A DNA stretch of 64,000 nucleotides from Rhinopithecus roxellana. Its lineage: Eukaryota > Chordata > Mammalia > Primates > Cercopithecidae. The number at the start of each line of letters is the position of its first letter. Positions within the stretch are counted from its first letter, which is position 1. Made by a program: the position numbers and the translations under genes. Positions 48,273 to 60,927 of the stretch are shown in pieces. The stretch spans positions 92,844,089-92,908,088 of the forward strand of contig NC_044551.1 of assembly GCF_007565055.1 (NCBI RefSeq), given 5' to 3'. The notes beneath the pieces were generated by a model. That model ran no database searches, had not been told where the DNA came from, and saw only the letters and a program-made list of their open reading frames with translations.

Positions 48273-50109
48273 ATGGATCAGGTATAGAGGTCATATCTAT
48301 TTTAGCATATTGTTTCAATAGTCTGATTCTGGCACAGGATTAAGCTAAATTATCAGACAAGAGAAAACAGAATTGGATGAGTCCAATCCAAACGTTGTGA
48401 GAGCAGGCAATGTTTATATCATTATTATTTTTATTACTGTTGTTATTTTCACAATCTCTTCTTTAAAAATAGACAGGGGCCCTATACAATTCTCTGGGGA
48501 TAAAAATATAGTAACATAATGACTTTATAAAAGGAAATTATTTATTTAAAAAGCTAGGCTTATTTGCAGAATGTTAATACATTTTATGCATTGCACATTT
48601 TCCTGTCTCCTCCTTTTTACATCTGAGCTACTCCAAAAAGCTGGTTGTCATCTTAAGCAATATGCTCTAAAATATTTAAGTCCATTCTAAAACATTATCT
48701 TGATTGTACTGTCATACAAAGAAATATTCTTTTATTAAATCTCTCCACTCAACCAGTTAGACCATGCTGCTAACAGGACCAACTGTATGAATTCTATCCC
48801 TGCAGCAGGGAACCAATTTTTAACAGAGAAATAAAATAGCAACCTCCAAGACTACAGGTAAAAACTTGACCCCACAAGCCACCAAAGGGCACTATTTATC
48901 CAAAGGACAGGCTAGAAGAGAAATGAGCCAGTTTTGCAACCACCTCTAATCCTCATGAAACAACTCAAAAGCATACATCCTATGGATGCCAGGTCGATGC
49001 TGTCATCTGGGAAAAGAAGACATGAAAAATGGGATAGAGAAGGAACAGACAAAGGTTAAAAGTGTTCTCAAAGATTTTAACCTCTTCTCTTTATCTTTCC
49101 TTTATCACAACTGGTAGAGGTTGTCAGGCAAACCTCGAAACATGTTGGTGCTTCCTTTACAGCAAGTGAATCCAATATGAACTAGAATACCTCTTGAAGT
49201 GGCTTAGTTTTTATTGGAAGGATAAAGCATTCTATTTAATGTGCATTTAGCATTTTATAAATTTACATACAGCCAGACAGATTATATATATATACACACA
49301 CAGACACACATACTCAGAAAGACATACAGTATAATAATGCATGTCTCAAGAAACCTACTCAAGTGATTGCTGATAATGAACAAACTATTGAATCCTTCTT
49401 GGCTATGTGATCACAGTAGAAAACATAGAATTAAAAATGTAAAGCCTGTTTTTTTTAAAAAATTTAATTTCTTTTGTTTTGTAATTCTAAACCACGTCTG
49501 CAACGCTCAGATAGCACAGTCCTTCTTATAAGAGTAGCCCTCTAGAATTATATTCTTTATGCAAATTAAATCAAAATCTACTAAATACCTGTTAATTAAA
49601 ATTAGAAGTGTAAAGACACTGGATGGCTAAGATGAATTCAGGTAAAACTATGCTTTCGGAAAGTGATTAATAAATAATTCATTTCAATCTATTTTATTAA
49701 CCAGTCAGTAATTGCTCTATTAGGTGACGGCTTACATGGCAGATGCCAAATACACCTTTTGAACAAGAACTCTAGGGAAAAGACTTAAGGGCTCTTTGCA
49801 CACATGCATGCACCTGTGCACACGTACTTGCACACACCCTCCCCAAACTCAGACAGGATGGATGAACATTCCAAAGACTCATGAGTGCAGAGGGGATCCA
49901 CGTCCCTCACACTAGGTCAAAAGAAAGGCTGTTGCCAGCTCTGCCCTGTCCCCAATCCCAAAACCTCTGGAATCCCGAGCATCCCTTCCCTCCCCACTTC
50001 TGCTCTCCCAGACCTCCTTACTTACCTTCACTCTGCTGATCTGCAAATGTCCTCCCACCTCCCAATCACCACTCTTCCCACCTGAGGCATTTAAACACGC
50101 AGACACGCA
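48273..50109. other. Unique intronic sequence
   Basis: AT-rich with a short TA/CA patch near 49282. 51349-52614, 53641-54416 and 54764-55439 are also unassigned. Confidence 0.5.
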
Positions 50110-50560
50110 CACGTGATTGTGCCACTTTCCTGCTCCACACCCCACCATGGCTCCCACTGTTCTTGAGAGTCTAAGACACTCCCATGACCTTGGAGGCCTT
50201 GCTGGGCTCACGCACTCCTGCCTCGCTGGCTCCTGCTTGGCCCTGGCCTGCCTCTGCTCCTGTTCTCCTGTCACCTGGCCTGCCTGGCCTAGTGGCCTCT
50301 CACTCAAATGCGGGGCCTCAGGCTCTTTACGACTTCCTCAGGGAATCCCGTCCCAACTCCTATCCACGCAATGCCCAGTGGAGGATGACACAGTCATGCT
50401 GTGGGCCATGAGGTGACCATCTCTCACTTCACTCTGGTAGGCTCTGAGGCCAGGGCCACAACTCTGTTGGTCATCTTTATCAGCTGGCTCCTACAGTTCT
50501 CCCTGACATCAGATGGACTCCACATAAATGCGTTTTGAAAGAATGAAGGTGCCAAGGAAT
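50110..50560 (+). mobile_element. L2 fragment
   Basis: TGCCACTTTCCTGCTCCACACC, CACCATGGCTCCCACTG and GGCTCTGAGGCCAGGGCCACAACTCTG are L2-like, ending in CATAAATGCGTTTTGAAAGAATGAA. The minisatellite follows within about 80 bp. Confidence 0.72.
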
Positions 50561-50641
50561 GAAGAAAGGGCTTGGACAGAGACAGTGTTTCCACAGTTCT
50601 ACTGGTGACTCTCAGAAGAGCAAGAGTCATTTCTAGATTAG

Positions 50642-51348
50642 ACACCCAACACACACACGCCCACCCAACACATACACACCCAACACACACACCCAACACA
50701 CACACACCCAACACACACACACACTCAGCACACACACCCCAACCCACACACACCCAACACACACATACACTCAGCACACACCCCCAACACACACACCCAA
50801 CACACACATACACTCAGCACACACCCCCAACCCACACACACCCAACACACACACACACCCAACACACACACCCAACACACACACACCCAACACACACATA
50901 CACTCAGCAGACACCCTCAACACATATCCAACACACACACTCAGCAGACACCCTCCACACACACCCAACACACACACCCAACACACATACACTCAGCACA
51001 CACACTCCCAACACACACATACACACACACTAAGCACACACACCCACAACACACATCCAACATGTACACTCAGCACACACACCCCAACCCACACACACTC
51101 AACACACACATACGGTCAGCACACACACACCCCAACACACACATACCCAACACTCCCTGAGCACACACAACACACACACACACACAAACACACATACACA
51201 CACCCACATCATGTACACACTCAACACACACACCCAACACACACACTCCTAACACACATGCACACACACACCAAACACACACCCAACAACCAACACACAT
51301 GCACCCAATACACACACCCAACATGCTCACACACACCGACACACACAG
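50642..51348. repeat. CA/CCCAA minisatellite, about 700 bp
   Basis: Nearly G-free plus strand built from (AC)n runs joined by CCCAAC and by ACATACACTCAGC blocks, with irregular spacing. CCCAACACACAC units recur throughout, and the longer ACTCAGCACACACCC module recurs about every 50-60 bp in the first half. Frames through it read Thr-His-Pro repeats, which is a composition effect. Confidence 0.93.
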
Positions 51349-52614
51349 AGGAGTCCCTCTCCATGCTGCTAACCTAAGCAGCCTTCTCTATGCCTCTATC
51401 GCATCTCACAACTCTATGGCTTAGACTCACCAGTGGCTTCCCACTGTGCTTAGGCAACAATCTGTGAGGGTGACATGAAGGTGCAACATTTATGGGGGGC
51501 AACTCTGGGGCACAGTGAAAGGGGGTGAGGGAGAAAAAGCCCAGATCACAAAGCCAGACAAGACTGGAAGGTGAAAGTAAGTTAGTGTTCAAATCCTCTG
51601 GCCTTAAACCAGCTTCCCAGAAACTGGGCTGGAGTTGATTGTGTCTCCAGGCAGTGGACTTCTGGTTTATTCTAATTGGCAGTCCCTCAGGACTCAGTCA
51701 CTGCAGCAGTTATCCACTAAGAAAAGACTAATCTTTTCAAATGTTCTCCTCAATTTCACAAAATAGATGCTAAAAGAGTACCCTCCAGGAGAAAGTCTGG
51801 GGGAATGATTGATCTCCAAGGCTCTTTTTCTATAACAGTTTCGTTTCGCTTAGATGAGATTCTCTTTCATTTTCTTTTTGCTGATCATGGAGATATACCC
51901 CAGAGAAATAGCAGCAGGCCCGGAGAAAATAAGTCTGTCCGAAGCATTTTGGCCAGAATTCACTGTATAGTATGGTTTCTTCACATAAGGTCTTAACCCT
52001 TAAGGACAAAGAGGATCTTGTAAGACAAAAAAGTTCTGGAAAGAACAAATATCAGAGGAAGGAACACACCAAGGTGTGAAGTCACAGGAGGGGTTATTTG
52101 GGAAAGGTGAGCGATTCAGCATGTCTGGGGCATAGCTGTTAAGGGGATGGGGGCCTCCAGAGAGGAGGGCTGTCTAGGAACAGGGGGAGTTGGAGCAGGG
52201 GCTGGAAAGCAAGTTTGAGATGAGATCATGAAAGATCATTCATTCAAATACAAAAAAATCTGGACCTGGTCTATGGATAGTATTGTGAAAAAGAAATCAA
52301 GTAAGATTTGTTTAGAATTATAGAACAGGAAGAATAATAATCTCCAGTAATAATGTGAGCACAAACTAAAAGTCAGTTGTCAAGGTTCTCTGCTCCCACA
52401 CTTTAATGTTCTAAACCTTAATGAACATTGTGTGGTTTATTTTCATCTTACAGAAGAGGCAACTTAAGGTGTTACTGAACTTAAGTGATGAAGCTGGAAT
52501 AAAATGCTAGTTGTCTCCTCTCAAATTCATAAATGTAGCCATGAAACTATATTGCCTGCTATAATCATTCTCTTGAAATAATGTCTAAAACAGTGATTTT
52601 ATTTAAAGACAACG

Positions 52615-52835
52615 TCTAAAGAATAAATAACGTCTAAAAGTGTCCCTCCGAGGAGGCAAAGCCTGAAGACAGTTTTGGTTGTCACCTGAGGAAGGCGCTG
52701 CTGGCATCCAGTGGGTAGAGGCCAGGGAAGCAGCCAACCTCAGGCAGTGCACAGGACAGGCCCCACAACAAAGAATTATTGGTCCCCAAATGCCACAAGA
52801 GCCCGAGTTGAGAAGCTCTGGTCTCAACATGTACT
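52615..52835 (+). mobile_element. MER20, sense
   Basis: GACAGTTTTGGTTGTCACCTG, GGCATCCAGTGGGTAGAGGCC, CAGTGCACAGGACAGGCCC and CACAACAAAGAATTATTGG are diagnostic MER20 blocks. The 5' terminus is eroded. Confidence 0.9.
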
Positions 52836-52889
52836 GTATTTGATCAGTTTTGTTGGGCAAGGATGTTGTAAATCTTTCCCTCCTTGACT

Positions 52890-53055
52890 GTTGTTCTAGA
52901 ATAAGCACAGGATTTGGCATCAGAATACCTGTCAAGAAGTTCAGAATTTGAGCATCTGGCTCTGTCCCTTTTATCCCATAAATACAGGACAGTCCCTCAG
53001 ACCTTGCTGGCCTTAGTTTCCATGGATCAATATATAAAGAATAATACCACCTATT
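52890..53055 (+). mobile_element. MIR-like fragment, sense
   Basis: ATTTGGCATCAGAATACCTG, TCTGGCTCTGTCC and CCTTAGTTTCC followed by AATAATACCACC resemble a diverged MIR. Confidence 0.55.
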
Positions 53056-53354
53056 TTACTGCATTTCTCTTAAAATGCCAAAATAAAATAATATATACGA
53101 AAGTGCTTGATGAACTACTAACAGCTAGATATTTTCTAGTAATTTTTACTTTAAGACTGCCAAAAGGGATACATTTCTCTTTAAAATCTATGTAATACCA
53201 CTTAAAGTTTTATAAACCTTACAACCTTTCACTGATGTGTATTCATTTAGATATTATACTTATTTGCAGAACTCTAAATGTAAAGGGGGACACTGCTTTG
53301 GCTAGTAGTAAAATTTGCCCTTTCAAAACAATTTCCTTTCTTCCTAACTCCCCT

Positions 53355-53640
53355 TGGGAGGCAGTGTGCTACAGTGGGAAATGGTCTTTGGATGCAACCA
53401 GACCTAGTTGGAATCCTGCTCCACCATTAACTGTCTCTGCAGCCTTGGGCTTGGGTCTGAGTCTTGCTGGCTGGCGGGGAGGTGCTCACTGTGTAGATGA
53501 ATATCAAGTCCATCTGTCCCACTGAGATAAAAATTCCTACCTGGGAGTATTACTGGGATGATCAGAAATAATATATGTGAACCCCTTAGAGCAGTTGCTG
53601 GCACCCAGCTTGGGCTCTCCAGAAATGTCAGGTATTGTAT
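53355..53640 (+). mobile_element. MIR SINE, sense
   Basis: GCAGTGTGCTACAGTGGG start, ATCCTGCTCCACCATTAACTG core and GCTGGCACCCAGC end fit MIR; extra sequence near the middle lengthens it. Confidence 0.7.
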
Positions 53641-54426
53641 GTAACTAAGAAGAGGAGAAATGAGAACCCTCTACAATTTCCCACAGTAGCCAAACTCGTA
53701 ACTCTCATTTGTGACTGGGCTTCACTTTAGAAATGTTAATGGAACTGGGGATATGCAAATGTAACCTTTTCTCCATTAAAACTTGTCACACAGGCCCACA
53801 ATGTTGTGACTAAATCCTCACTCTTACATGGACTATGTGAGTTGTTAAAATCACAACGCTCAGCACAGCTAAGCAGCCAACAGTTCATGACTATGTTCAT
53901 CAGTTCATGACTGTTCTGCTGGTATGGAAACCAAAAAGTTGATGCATTGTCACAATGTCTTATCAAGTTTCCCCATTGGAAAGAGTCCCAGGACAACTAG
54001 AATCCTCACAATTTCAAACTATTTTCAGTAAACCTTTATGGTGGCGGACATGGCTCACTTTGATTGCAATCTAAACTATTTCCATTGAGGGCAGGGCTGT
54101 GTGGACATTATTAAAATGGATGATAATTTTAATCCTTTAGAAACTCTAAACTCAAAATGTTTTGAAGACCGTACCGATTTTGACTTTCATATTTGGAGTC
54201 ATGAGGAAATCGGCGATTTTGTTTTTCATTTGGTCTTGTTGATGTAGTTGGGAAGGGTGCAGGGGTGATGGTCATAAGAAAGTTAGATTTTTTAAAGAAC
54301 AAAATGGAGATATTTACATTCTTGTTGACCAAAGAGAACTTATTCTACAATTAACATACAAAAGTATTCATATCCTAATTCTCATTCTTGGATAGTTTAT
54401 AACCAAAAACAAAAAGCTGCCCTATA

Positions 54427-54429
<3 letters not shown>

Positions 54430-54470
<41 letters not shown>

Positions 54471-54748
54471 AGACAGTCTCACTCTGTTGCCCACACTGGA
54501 GTGCAGTGGCATGATCTCAGCTCACTGCAAACTCCGCCTCCTGAGTTCAAGTGATTCTCCTGCCTCAGCCTCCCCAGTAGCTGGGATTACAGGCACCCAC
54601 CACCACACCTGGCTAATTTTTGTATTTTTAGTAGAGACAAGGGTTCACCATATTGGCCAGACTGGTCTTGAACTCCCGACCTCAAGTGATCCACCCACCT
54701 TGGCCTCCCTAAGTGCGGCGATTACAGGCATGAACCATGGCCCCCAGC
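54430..54748 (-). mobile_element. Alu with about 40-bp uninterrupted poly(T)
   Basis: The antisense Alu is flanked by the exact 15-bp duplication CTGCCCTATACAATT (54417-54431 and 54749-54763). The poly(T) at about 54430-54469 has no interruption and is likely length-variable. Confidence 0.95.
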
Positions 54749-55439
54749 CTGCCCTATACAATTAATCACATGTTTTCAAAACGCCAACTTGGCTTTTATA
54801 TAAACAACAACACTAGAATTATGATTATCTGGAAAGCAAGCTCAATGGTTATACCATTTTTAAGGAAGAAATGGCCTTCTCCAAGCATATGCTAAGAAAA
54901 ATTAATTCCCCAAACTGTATCATAAACATTTATTCATTCAACCAGGATTTCTGGTCCTGGCCTCATGATGGAGCAGCCACAGATCTCCCCTAGAGATGTG
55001 CTCAGCTCGTGGGGAACCAGAAGGTGCTCTGGGACCACCCAGCCAGCAGCTACTTCCTCCAATCAGATATTCCCTTTTCATATGAAAGTTGTATTATTAA
55101 TTACACCCACGTTTCCACAAAAGTTTGAGGCAACTCAAACAAACTGCATATGAGATAAGATGGTAACACGGAAATGAAAAATCAAGTACACAAAAGAGAG
55201 AGAATTCAAATGTTATAAACACAGGGTCAGCATTCATGCCTAATTTGCATCAAATTTGATTCTTTCCTTACCAGTAGCCCTGACAACAGGAGAGAAATGA
55301 ACAAAGGCGAGAAGGGGCTATTCCTGTTCGTTCAGTGAAAGGACAGAATCCCCACTGGGAAATTAGGGGGCAGGGATCTGAGACCTTTTCTACCTGCCCC
55401 TATACCTGCCCCTATATTTGTGATAAAGACTCTGGTAGG

Positions 55440-55889
55440 ACACTAGGAAAGACTGAAGAGTAGCCCCCAACGTTGTCCAGGTCCTAGTCCCTGGAACCTG
55501 CTAACACTGACTTCTATGGCCAAATGAGATGGGAGATGATTCTTGGTTATCCGGTGGGCCCTAAATGCCATCATAAGTGTCCAAAGAAGAGGGAGACAGA
55601 GGGAGACTGTAACAGTGACGCACGAGGCTATGCTGCTGTGTTGAACATGGAGGAGGGGGCCACAAGCCAAGGGGTGCAAGGAATGCAGCTCTACAAGCTG
55701 AAAAACGCCAGGACAGTTTTCCCTAGAACCTCTAAAGGGAGCCTGGCAGTACAGATACCTTGACTGCAACACAATGAACTTGATGTTGGACTTCTGGCCT
55801 CCAGAACTGTACAAGAATAAATGTGTGTTGTTTTAAGCCACCAGTTTTGTGTTCATCTGTATTAGCAGCAGCAGGAATCTAATACAGAA
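55440..55889 (+). mobile_element. MLT1-type LTR
   Basis: GGTGGGCCCTAAATGCCATC, GGACTTCTGGCCTCCAGAAC, AATAAATGTGTGTTGTTTTAAGCCACC and a terminal GGAATCTAATACAG identify an MLT1 LTR in plus orientation. Confidence 0.85.
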
Positions 55890-56374
55890 GCCCATCTGAC
55901 CCCAGGACATGGGCCTTTTAAGCCTGGAAAGAGACTACCCCACTAGGGCAAGAAGGCGAGAGAGGCCAAGAAGCACTACCTCTGATTCCAATTTGGAGAG
56001 TCTTCGATGTGACTTTTGATTATGAGGCCAACTCTTCCATTGATTTACTCTGACTTTCTGACCACCTCTCGTTCATCTAAGAGTTGGAAATGCAATTTCC
56101 CTGAGCTTCAGCTTATTTCAGCAGGGCCCAGTAGCTTTCACCTCTTGCCATGTTCCTGCAGGCTGGCTACCTGCCTGCTTTGTCTAATGATTCAGTCAGG
56201 AACCCTCTCACTTCTCCAACCAACGTTTAATGGCCACTGTGTGTTTGTCTAATGGAATACCGCATTGAATGGAGCAAAAGTTCCTATTCTTGGGGAGCTG
56301 ACTTTCGATTGGTCACTGGTCATTAAAATTATTAAAAGAGCAGAATGTATTATTTGTCAGATAGTGATACATGT

Positions 56375-56820
56375 GTAGTGGGTTGAAGAGTGTCTCCCAG
56401 AATTCATGTCCTCCTGGAACCTTGGAACGTGACCTTATTTGGAAATAGGGTCTTTGCAGATGTAATTGAGGTAAGGATGGAAATGAGATCAGACTGGATT
56501 GGGGTAGTCCCTGAGTCAAAAGAGAGTGTCCTCATAAGAGACAAAGGAAGACAGAGACACAGAGAGAGGCTAGGTGAAGATGAAGGCAGGGGCTGGAGTG
56601 ATGCAGCCACAAGCCCAGGGACACCAAGGATTCCGGGCACCCCCAGAAGCAAGAAGAGAGGCAGGACTCTCTCTCAGCACCTCTGGAGAGATGCTACACT
56701 GCTCACACTGTGATTTTGGTCTTCAGGCCTCCTGAACGCTGGCAGAATCAATTTCTGTTGTTTTGGGCCACCCAGTTGGTGGTGCTGTGTTATGGCCACC
56801 ACCAAGAAACTCATACAAGT
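56375..56820 (+). mobile_element. MLT1-type LTR
   Basis: GGGTTGAAGAGTGTCTCCC, ATTTGGAAATAGGGTCTTTG and AATCAATTTCTGTTGTTTTGGGCC mark a MLT1 LTR in the same orientation as, and about 0.5 kb from, the LTR at 55440. The 485-bp gap is far too short for a complete internal region, so these are either independent insertions or remnants of a deleted provirus. Confidence 0.82.
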
Positions 56821-56869
56821 GGGATGGGAAAATAAAGCCAAGTAGAGATAGGGACAGGACAGTCTGTGT

Positions 56870-57490
56870 GTCGGTTGGTGGGTGGGGAGTGTGGGGTGGT
56901 TATTATAAATACAGAGGCCAGAGGAGACTGCTCCGAGAAGGTGACACCGGAGCTGAGTAGAGGAAACATTCCCGAACAGGAAAATGGGAGTAACAAGCCT
57001 CTGAGGCAGGAGTGTGCCTGGCATGTCAGACAAGAGGTAAGAAGGTCAGAGGGTGAAGAGAAGTGAGCCCCGGGCCCTGCTGGGAGACCAACAGAGGGCC
57101 CGGCCCCAATGTGTCCGCCATTGCAGGCCTCTCTGGCTTCTGCTCCAAGACATAGGGAAGCCACTGGAATGCTGGGATCTGACTCACATTCTTAAAGGAT
57201 CCCTTTGACGGTGGCTGCCTGGATGTGTGCATCTGCTGACTCTCATAAACTGCAGACCTAAAATCGTGCATTTCTTGGGTATCAATTATACCTGGATGAC
57301 GCTGAGTTCTGGAAAAGGCCCCCGCTGGATGCTGGGTTAAGAACAGATTCTGAGGGGCAGGGCAGGAGCAGAGAGCAGTGGGGGGCAGATGGTAGCTCAG
57401 CGCCAGCAGGGACAGAGGGTGCCGAGAAGCGCGGGCAGTCTGGATGCCCTTTGAAGGTAGAGGCTGCAGGAATTCCTGGAGGAGTGCACT
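56870..57490 (-). mobile_element. L2 fragment, antisense
   Basis: GAAGGTGACACCGGAGCTGAG, AACAAGCCTCTGAGGCAGGAGTGTGC, GGGAAGCCACTGGAATGC and CCCTTTGAAGGTAGAGGCTGCAGGA are the reverse complement of the L2 body in consensus order. Confidence 0.75.
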
Positions 57491-58484
57491 TGAGTGTAAG
57501 AAAAGAAAGAGGCCCTCCGTGAGCCCCTATGCGAAGCCTACTCCACCCCTCCCACCCACATCACTGGGGGCCTGGGCTCACTGCGCAGGTTAGTCAGGCA
57601 AGGCCACCTTGTGGGGACTGGGATCTCTTATTTCACAACTAGGAGGAACAGTTTCAACTAGCAAGTTTTCTACCGGCTGGTAAAGTGAAGACAGAAAAAC
57701 AGTAAAATGATGAGAAAATTGGCTATGTCTGAACTATTATGGGTACTAAGTGCCTTACATTAATCTTAGTCAGGCAATGGGCTGCTTCTCTGAATGCAAT
57801 GTATTAGAAGTTAGGGGTGAGGAATGATGTAAAATGATTAGCCCCAATTTATGCTATTATTTATCATATTTAATTACATGGAGCTTAAATATTAACAAAT
57901 TTCTGCTTCTGTATAGAATATTTAGGTCCTTTAGAAGACATATTCTCCAAGACCATTAGATTACAATGGATATCATCTGTTATGTCATAATACCCATGCA
58001 ATACCCAATTAACTTTAAAACAGCATTTATTCATTCATTCATGCAACTAGACTTCTTCAGTAAAAATATGCTACAAAATTAAAAACTAACCTCAAACATG
58101 TAAGAATTTAGTTGCCCTGGAAATTCTAACAGGTTCTGTCTGGTGGTAACAGCCCAAGGGAAACAAGTACAAATTAGTTTCCATAAACTTTACCTTGTAA
58201 AGCATGATGACTTTATAGAAAATGTTTATGTGCACCACTATGTATCTATTTTAAAATTAACAGCTCATGATGTTTCTTAGAAAATCACCTGGACCTGTGA
58301 ACCTGGAGCAGAAATAAGAGGGAAGGGATTTGATAAATACTTGGATTAGGAGTGCATGATTGAAGAACATTTGAGCAGTGGTTTTTACTCTGTTGATATC
58401 AGGGTAAGATCAGAATTTTGCCTCAGGATTAGATTAAGAATTTGGGAAAACCACAAAGGCCTTGGTCACCCTCAAAATGTTTTA

Positions 58485-58690
58485 TTATACATACATATAT
58501 ATGTGTGCATGTGGGCACATGTGTATGTATATGTGCAGATATATGTGTATAAAATATAGTGTGTAGATATTATATATGTAGAATACATATCGTATGTGGG
58601 TATGTTTGTATGTATGCACACATATAATGCATATATACACATATAATATACATATTACAGGAAACTGGATATATAGACTTAAAATATATT
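58485..58690. repeat. TA/TG-rich low-complexity region
   Basis: Imperfect TATA, TGTG and TATG runs over about 200 bp with several near-palindromic stretches. Confidence 0.85.
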
Positions 58691-59912
58691 GTGTATAAAC
58701 CATAAACTAGAGCACACTTTCTTATAAATTAGGTAACCATACCACTTGACAATTGTCACTGAAAAAAATACAAATGGTGCACTTAATGAATCCCTTTATG
58801 AAAACTTAACTTCTGACAGAAGCCACAATGATACAGGTAGATGCATTCTAATAACAAGAACACCATCTCTTGAGATTCCACACTAAGCTCTGTGTTTCTG
58901 GAAGTGAGAACCTGCCCCGAAGCACCTGTCACAGTGTCTTTACAATGTGAATCATGAACACATACTTTGGGGCTGAAGGTTTACTAGAGTCTAGCCTTGG
59001 CTAGAACATGATTTAACAATATCCATTTTTGGTTTTCATCATCATCACCTTATCTTAGTTCTTCGAAGAATGCCAACTTAATTTATCTCAGATAACATTG
59101 AGCAGAGATACTTCCTCTAAAGAAAATCTTAATAGAATCTAACAAAATGTGGTTTAATTTGGTTTAACATTTGGTCGCTATGCTCTCCAAAGCTCTCAGC
59201 CTCTAGTACCAAACACTGGTTCCTGCCCTCAGATTGTAGTGGGCAACACAGTGGGAGCAGAATCATCTACCAGAAAAAGCCTGTTATCTAAGAAGGAAGA
59301 GGGTACTCTTTGTTCTTGTTTTATGAGTTCATTTCCTGATAGGCCATGTGGCACGGCATTCAGGGAAGGGTGTACTTTAGAAACAAGCTGCTAGCAATGT
59401 CACTGCCACCCAACTGAGGGCATCAGGATCACACCTGTGTTTGAACCAAGTTGGGCTTATTGCTCATAATAAGAAAGGACTCACACCATGGGGAACCATG
59501 GGACATTTCAGTAAGAGGGTGTTGAATAGACTGACAAAATTTGACTTGTGTTGGGTGTTTTGGGGAAGATTCAAAGGAACAAGGCTTTGTTCTGGAGTGG
59601 GTGCTACCAGGATGTAGGGGAAGTTTCCTGGTTGGGGGGCTTGGAGAATCTTATCTAGAAGGAGAAAAAAACAGAGTAATGCTCAACCTGTGTCATTCAT
59701 ATCAGCCAGGCTACTGTGAGTTGTATGGTCATTTTTGTGGTTTGGGGGCCATGATATGTTATATTCATATTTACCATTCATACTCATATTTGACACTTCA
59801 GTATAATTTTTGAGGAATGACTTCATGGATTACATTAGATTGTTTTAACCTGAAATACATTAGGAAAGGGAGGAAAGCTTTTGAATGTGGTTGTTTAGCT
59901 GCTAGAATAACA

Positions 59913-59943
59913 CAAAAACAACAACAACAACAACAAAAACACA
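59913..59943. repeat. (CAA)n microsatellite
   Basis: Short CAA run within A-rich sequence. Confidence 0.85.
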
Positions 59944-60629
59944 AAAATCTAAAGCCATTTAATTAGATCTCCAGTTATTAGTATCCATGTAAAACAACAA
60001 CCAAAACACGCTCATCTATGTGTATTGCTTCACTCTGTCCTTAAAGAAATCCTAAAGAACATATGAATATTTGCGTATAGTCTTAATATGAGGATAAAAA
60101 ATGTTGCAGTGTCCAAGTGTCCATTCATAATGATTTCTCATTACTAGACACTAAAAGCGAAGCAATTCCATAGGCATTTTCTTTGATCATATTTCAGAGT
60201 ACTTTGCTATAAACCTTTTAACTTACCTCCATTTTCAGAGTCTGCATTTCTTTAAATATAACATGCGGAGAATATTTTCACCCTTCCATTTGAATAAAAT
60301 AACCAACAATGGACCATGGGTGAAAAGGCTGTGGAAAGGCCCAACTATAGGTCATTGTCTTGGATGATTCTATATCTGTACAACTGAATACATAAGCAAG
60401 TTTTGTTTTCAAGTGCAACAATAATAAAAAATAATACTGATTTCAATATAATGGTACCCAATTACCTTTCATTTCTACCCATTGAAAAAGTCTTAGACTA
60501 GCCTTTTTCTTACCTCTGTGTATGCTCAACTCTAAGTAGAATGTGTGCAATTAATTTGAAAATTAATTGAAAGTTTGTAGTGAATTTAAAGGGTATTACC
60601 TTTCATTGCTATCATAGATCTCTATAATT

Positions 60630-60927
60630 TTTTTTTTTTGTTTTAGAGACAGGGTCTTGCTCTGTTGCCCAGGTTGGGGTGTGGTGGTGTGATCCTAACT
60701 CACTGTAGCCTTCAATTCCTGAGCTCAAGTGATCCTCCTGTCTCAGTCTCCAAAGTACCTAGTACTACAGGCACGTACCAACACACTCAGCTAGTTTTTA
60801 AATTTTTTGTACAGACAGGGTCTCACTAGGTTGCCCAGGCTGGTCTCCAACTCCTAGGCTCAAGTGATCCTTCTGCCTCAGCCTCCCAAAGTGCTGGGAT
60901 TACAGGCATGACCTACCGCACCCAGCT
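60630..60927 (-). mobile_element. Alu (J-like), antisense
   Basis: Diverged Alu with AGAGACAGGGTCTTGCTCTG and GCACCCAGCT. It is flanked by CATAGA-TCTCTATAATT-like 17-mers (60613-60629 and 60928-60944) that differ at two positions, consistent with great age. Confidence 0.92.

Larger units (their letters stand above)
57491..60612. other. Unique AT-rich intronic sequence
   Basis: Only the TA/TG region (58485) and the CAA run (59913) stand out. 60945-62619 and 62836-63400 are also blank. Confidence 0.5.

Noticed and set aside
50572..51033. 153-codon open frame of Thr-His-Pro repeats
   Set aside because: It is the translation of the CA/CCCAA minisatellite; both strands give similar open repeats and nothing suggests a gene.
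50642..51348. Possible CRISPR-like array of repeats
   Set aside because: Units are low-complexity, irregularly spaced and lack unique spacers, and the genome is primate.
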